NCBI GenBank assembly: GCA_963524205.1 | Contig: CAURED010000005.1 | Location: 127,357-191,356 of the forward strand | Length of the DNA: 64,000 nt | Reading direction: 5' to 3' | From: Aminipila sp963524205 | GTDB taxonomy: Bacteria; Bacillota; Clostridia; Peptostreptococcales; Anaerovoracaceae | Shown here: piece by piece, positions 63,160 through 64,000 of the stretch | Layout of the letters: the number at the start of each line of letters is the position of its first letter | How positions within the stretch are numbered: position 1 is the first letter of the stretch | Notes under the pieces: generated by a model | Databases searched by the model: none | Told to the model about the DNA's origin: nothing | What the model saw: only the letters and a program-made list of their open reading frames with translations | Position numbers and translations under genes: made by a program

Positions 63160-63636
63160 TTATAAATCTTCATCATTTTCAATTTCTTTATTTAATTTAT
63201 TAATTCTACGCTGTGCAGCATTTCTGTAGAAATAGTCCAATAAAAGTATAAGTGCCAGTGTAAATAAAAACATAGGAATAACAACAGCTAAAATGAATAT
63301 AGGGGGGAAATCATATTTTATATAGTTTCCAATTCCCATTATTAAACTTACCGTTAAAGAAGACATAACATAAAGAATAAGATTGGCTTTTGTATTTTGC
63401 ATTTCTTTAGTGTAGAGATTTCCCTGTCTAGCATCTAAAAATAAATTTAAAAGGCAGCTTATAAGCAGAATGCCTAATTCAGGCAAGTAGTGCTGTGGGG
63501 TTGCAGTAAATATAATAGATTGCACAATTACGCTAAAAGCCAGCAGAAATATTGCCACCGTCCAGCATATTTTAACATTTTTTAAACTTTGTAATTCTTG
63601 TCTCTCATCTATAATTTTATTAGTTTTCATGAACAT
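63160..63636 (-). CDS. Four-helix membrane protein, DUF6773-like
   Basis: The 158-residue protein has a short polar N-terminus (KIIDERQELQSLKNVKICW), four hydrophobic helices (about residues 25-45, 55-70, 85-105, 113-135), and a basic tail. The IIDERQE start is common in Firmicutes membrane proteins paired with small XRE regulators (DUF6773 and relatives). It overlaps the regulator gene by 17 bases. GGGAGGT lies before tandem ATGs at 63636 and 63630. Function unknown. Confidence 0.75.
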   Translation of the reverse strand: MFMKTNKIIDERQELQSLKNVKICWTVAIFLLAFSVIVQSIIFTATPQHYLPELGILLISCLLNLFLDARQGNLYTKEMQNTKANLILYVMSSLTVSLIMGIGNYIKYDFPPIFILAVVIPMFLFTLALILLLDYFYRNAAQRRINKLNKEIENDEDL

Positions 63637-63835
63637 CGTTCTCTACCTCCCAAAATAATTCATCAAGTGTTTTATTTAATGCTTTGCAAATCGCCACACA
63701 TAAGTTTAATGTAGGGTTATAATTGCCAGCTTCTATCATGCCTATGGTCTGTCTGGTTACGCCTACCTTTTCTGCTAATTGCTCTTGTGATAAATCACAT
63801 TCAATTCTAGCAATTTTCATCTTTTTGTTTTTCAT
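63620..63835 (-). CDS. Small XRE regulator (YozG-like)
   Basis: The 71-residue protein is almost entirely an HTH_3 domain: IARIECDLSQEQLAEKVGVTRQTIGMIEAGNYNPTL. Such single-domain regulators nearly always precede and control a membrane protein gene, as here. GGAGGGG is close upstream. The remaining 165 bases to the window end hold no gene. Confidence 0.9.
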   Translation of the reverse strand: MKNKKMKIARIECDLSQEQLAEKVGVTRQTIGMIEAGNYNPTLNLCVAICKALNKTLDELFWEVENDVHEN

Positions 63836-64000
63836 AACATCCCCTCCTGTATGTGAATTATATGATATATAAAACTAAATGTCAAATATATTTTGCATTT
63901 TGAATAAAATAAATTACAAAAGCTTCACTGTTGAATTTTATGTATGGTGAATTGAAAGGTGAGATTCCCGTTTGAAAGTCAAAAGTCCCACTTTGAAATT

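Noticed and set aside
1..64000. CRISPR arrays, rRNA genes, insertion sequences
   Set aside because: No regularly spaced repeats, no 16S/23S/5S sequence and no transposase frame were found on either strand.

Overview
The window is AT-rich chromosomal DNA from a Gram-positive, anaerobic, amino-acid-fermenting bacterium of the class Clostridia. The evidence is the strong AGGAGG-type ribosome sites with frequent TTG and GTG starts, the ferredoxin-dependent 2-oxoacid oxidoreductase, histidine fermentation genes with a two-gene formiminotransferase/cyclodeaminase, several Firmicutes-type surface proteins, and phage-type lysis genes of Firmicutes ancestry. I cannot name the species from sequence alone; the set would fit an Anaerovoracaceae-like (Family XIII) organism, which is inference.

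Layout. 1-2.2 kb: the end of a membrane diguanylate cyclase and a small stalk-domain surface protein. 2.3-14.1 kb: two divergent branched-chain amino acid operons. leuA-leuB-leuD-leuC-leuD-leuC runs leftward and carries two complete isopropylmalate-isomerase pairs in tandem; ilvB-ilvN-ilvC-ilvD runs rightward; both promoters lie in the gap around 8.9-9.0 kb. 14.3-20 kb: a second stalk protein, a zinc-ribbon membrane protein, a secreted class-3 lipase, a DUF815 ATPase and ilvA. 20.2-28.8 kb is accessory DNA: a C39 peptidase with a phage-lysin tail, a BlaI/M56 sensor-repressor pair, a remnant of an amidohydrolase gene, then aldehyde dehydrogenase, a SUMF1/C-type-lectin-fold protein, a GPH symporter and a TetR regulator.

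29.2-35.7 kb is a complete histidine degradation operon (hutH, hutU, hutI, cyclodeaminase, formiminotransferase), followed by a convergent FCD-type GntR regulator and a korABDC-like operon. Together these would take histidine to glutamate with one-carbon transfer to tetrahydrofolate, and could feed a 2-oxoacid into reduced ferredoxin and an acyl-CoA. 39.8-43.9 kb holds a short DtxR regulator, alanine racemase behind a structured leader, an amidohydrolase and a GH25 muramidase.

44.2-48.3 kb is the most unusual block: a compact phage-derived cassette with a phage-type repressor, a divergent sigma-region-4-like activator, one short tail-fibre-like protein without a signal peptide, an M23 endopeptidase, an XhlA-like protein and a holin. 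No capsid, tail, replication or integrase genes are present. It resembles a lysis or holin-release cassette retained to export or release the fibre protein.

48.5-64 kb returns to core genes: brnQ, uraA, tRNA-modifying tcdA, an HD protein, a small NrdD-C-terminus-like protein, purB, purA, a broken DUF3160 lipoprotein gene with its partner, tRNA-Ala(GGC), tRNA-Arg(CCT), a flavodoxin-like reductase, a DUF3810 protein, hisC and an XRE/membrane-protein pair. A structured RNA element occurs twice, before alr and between the HD gene and the NrdD-like gene.
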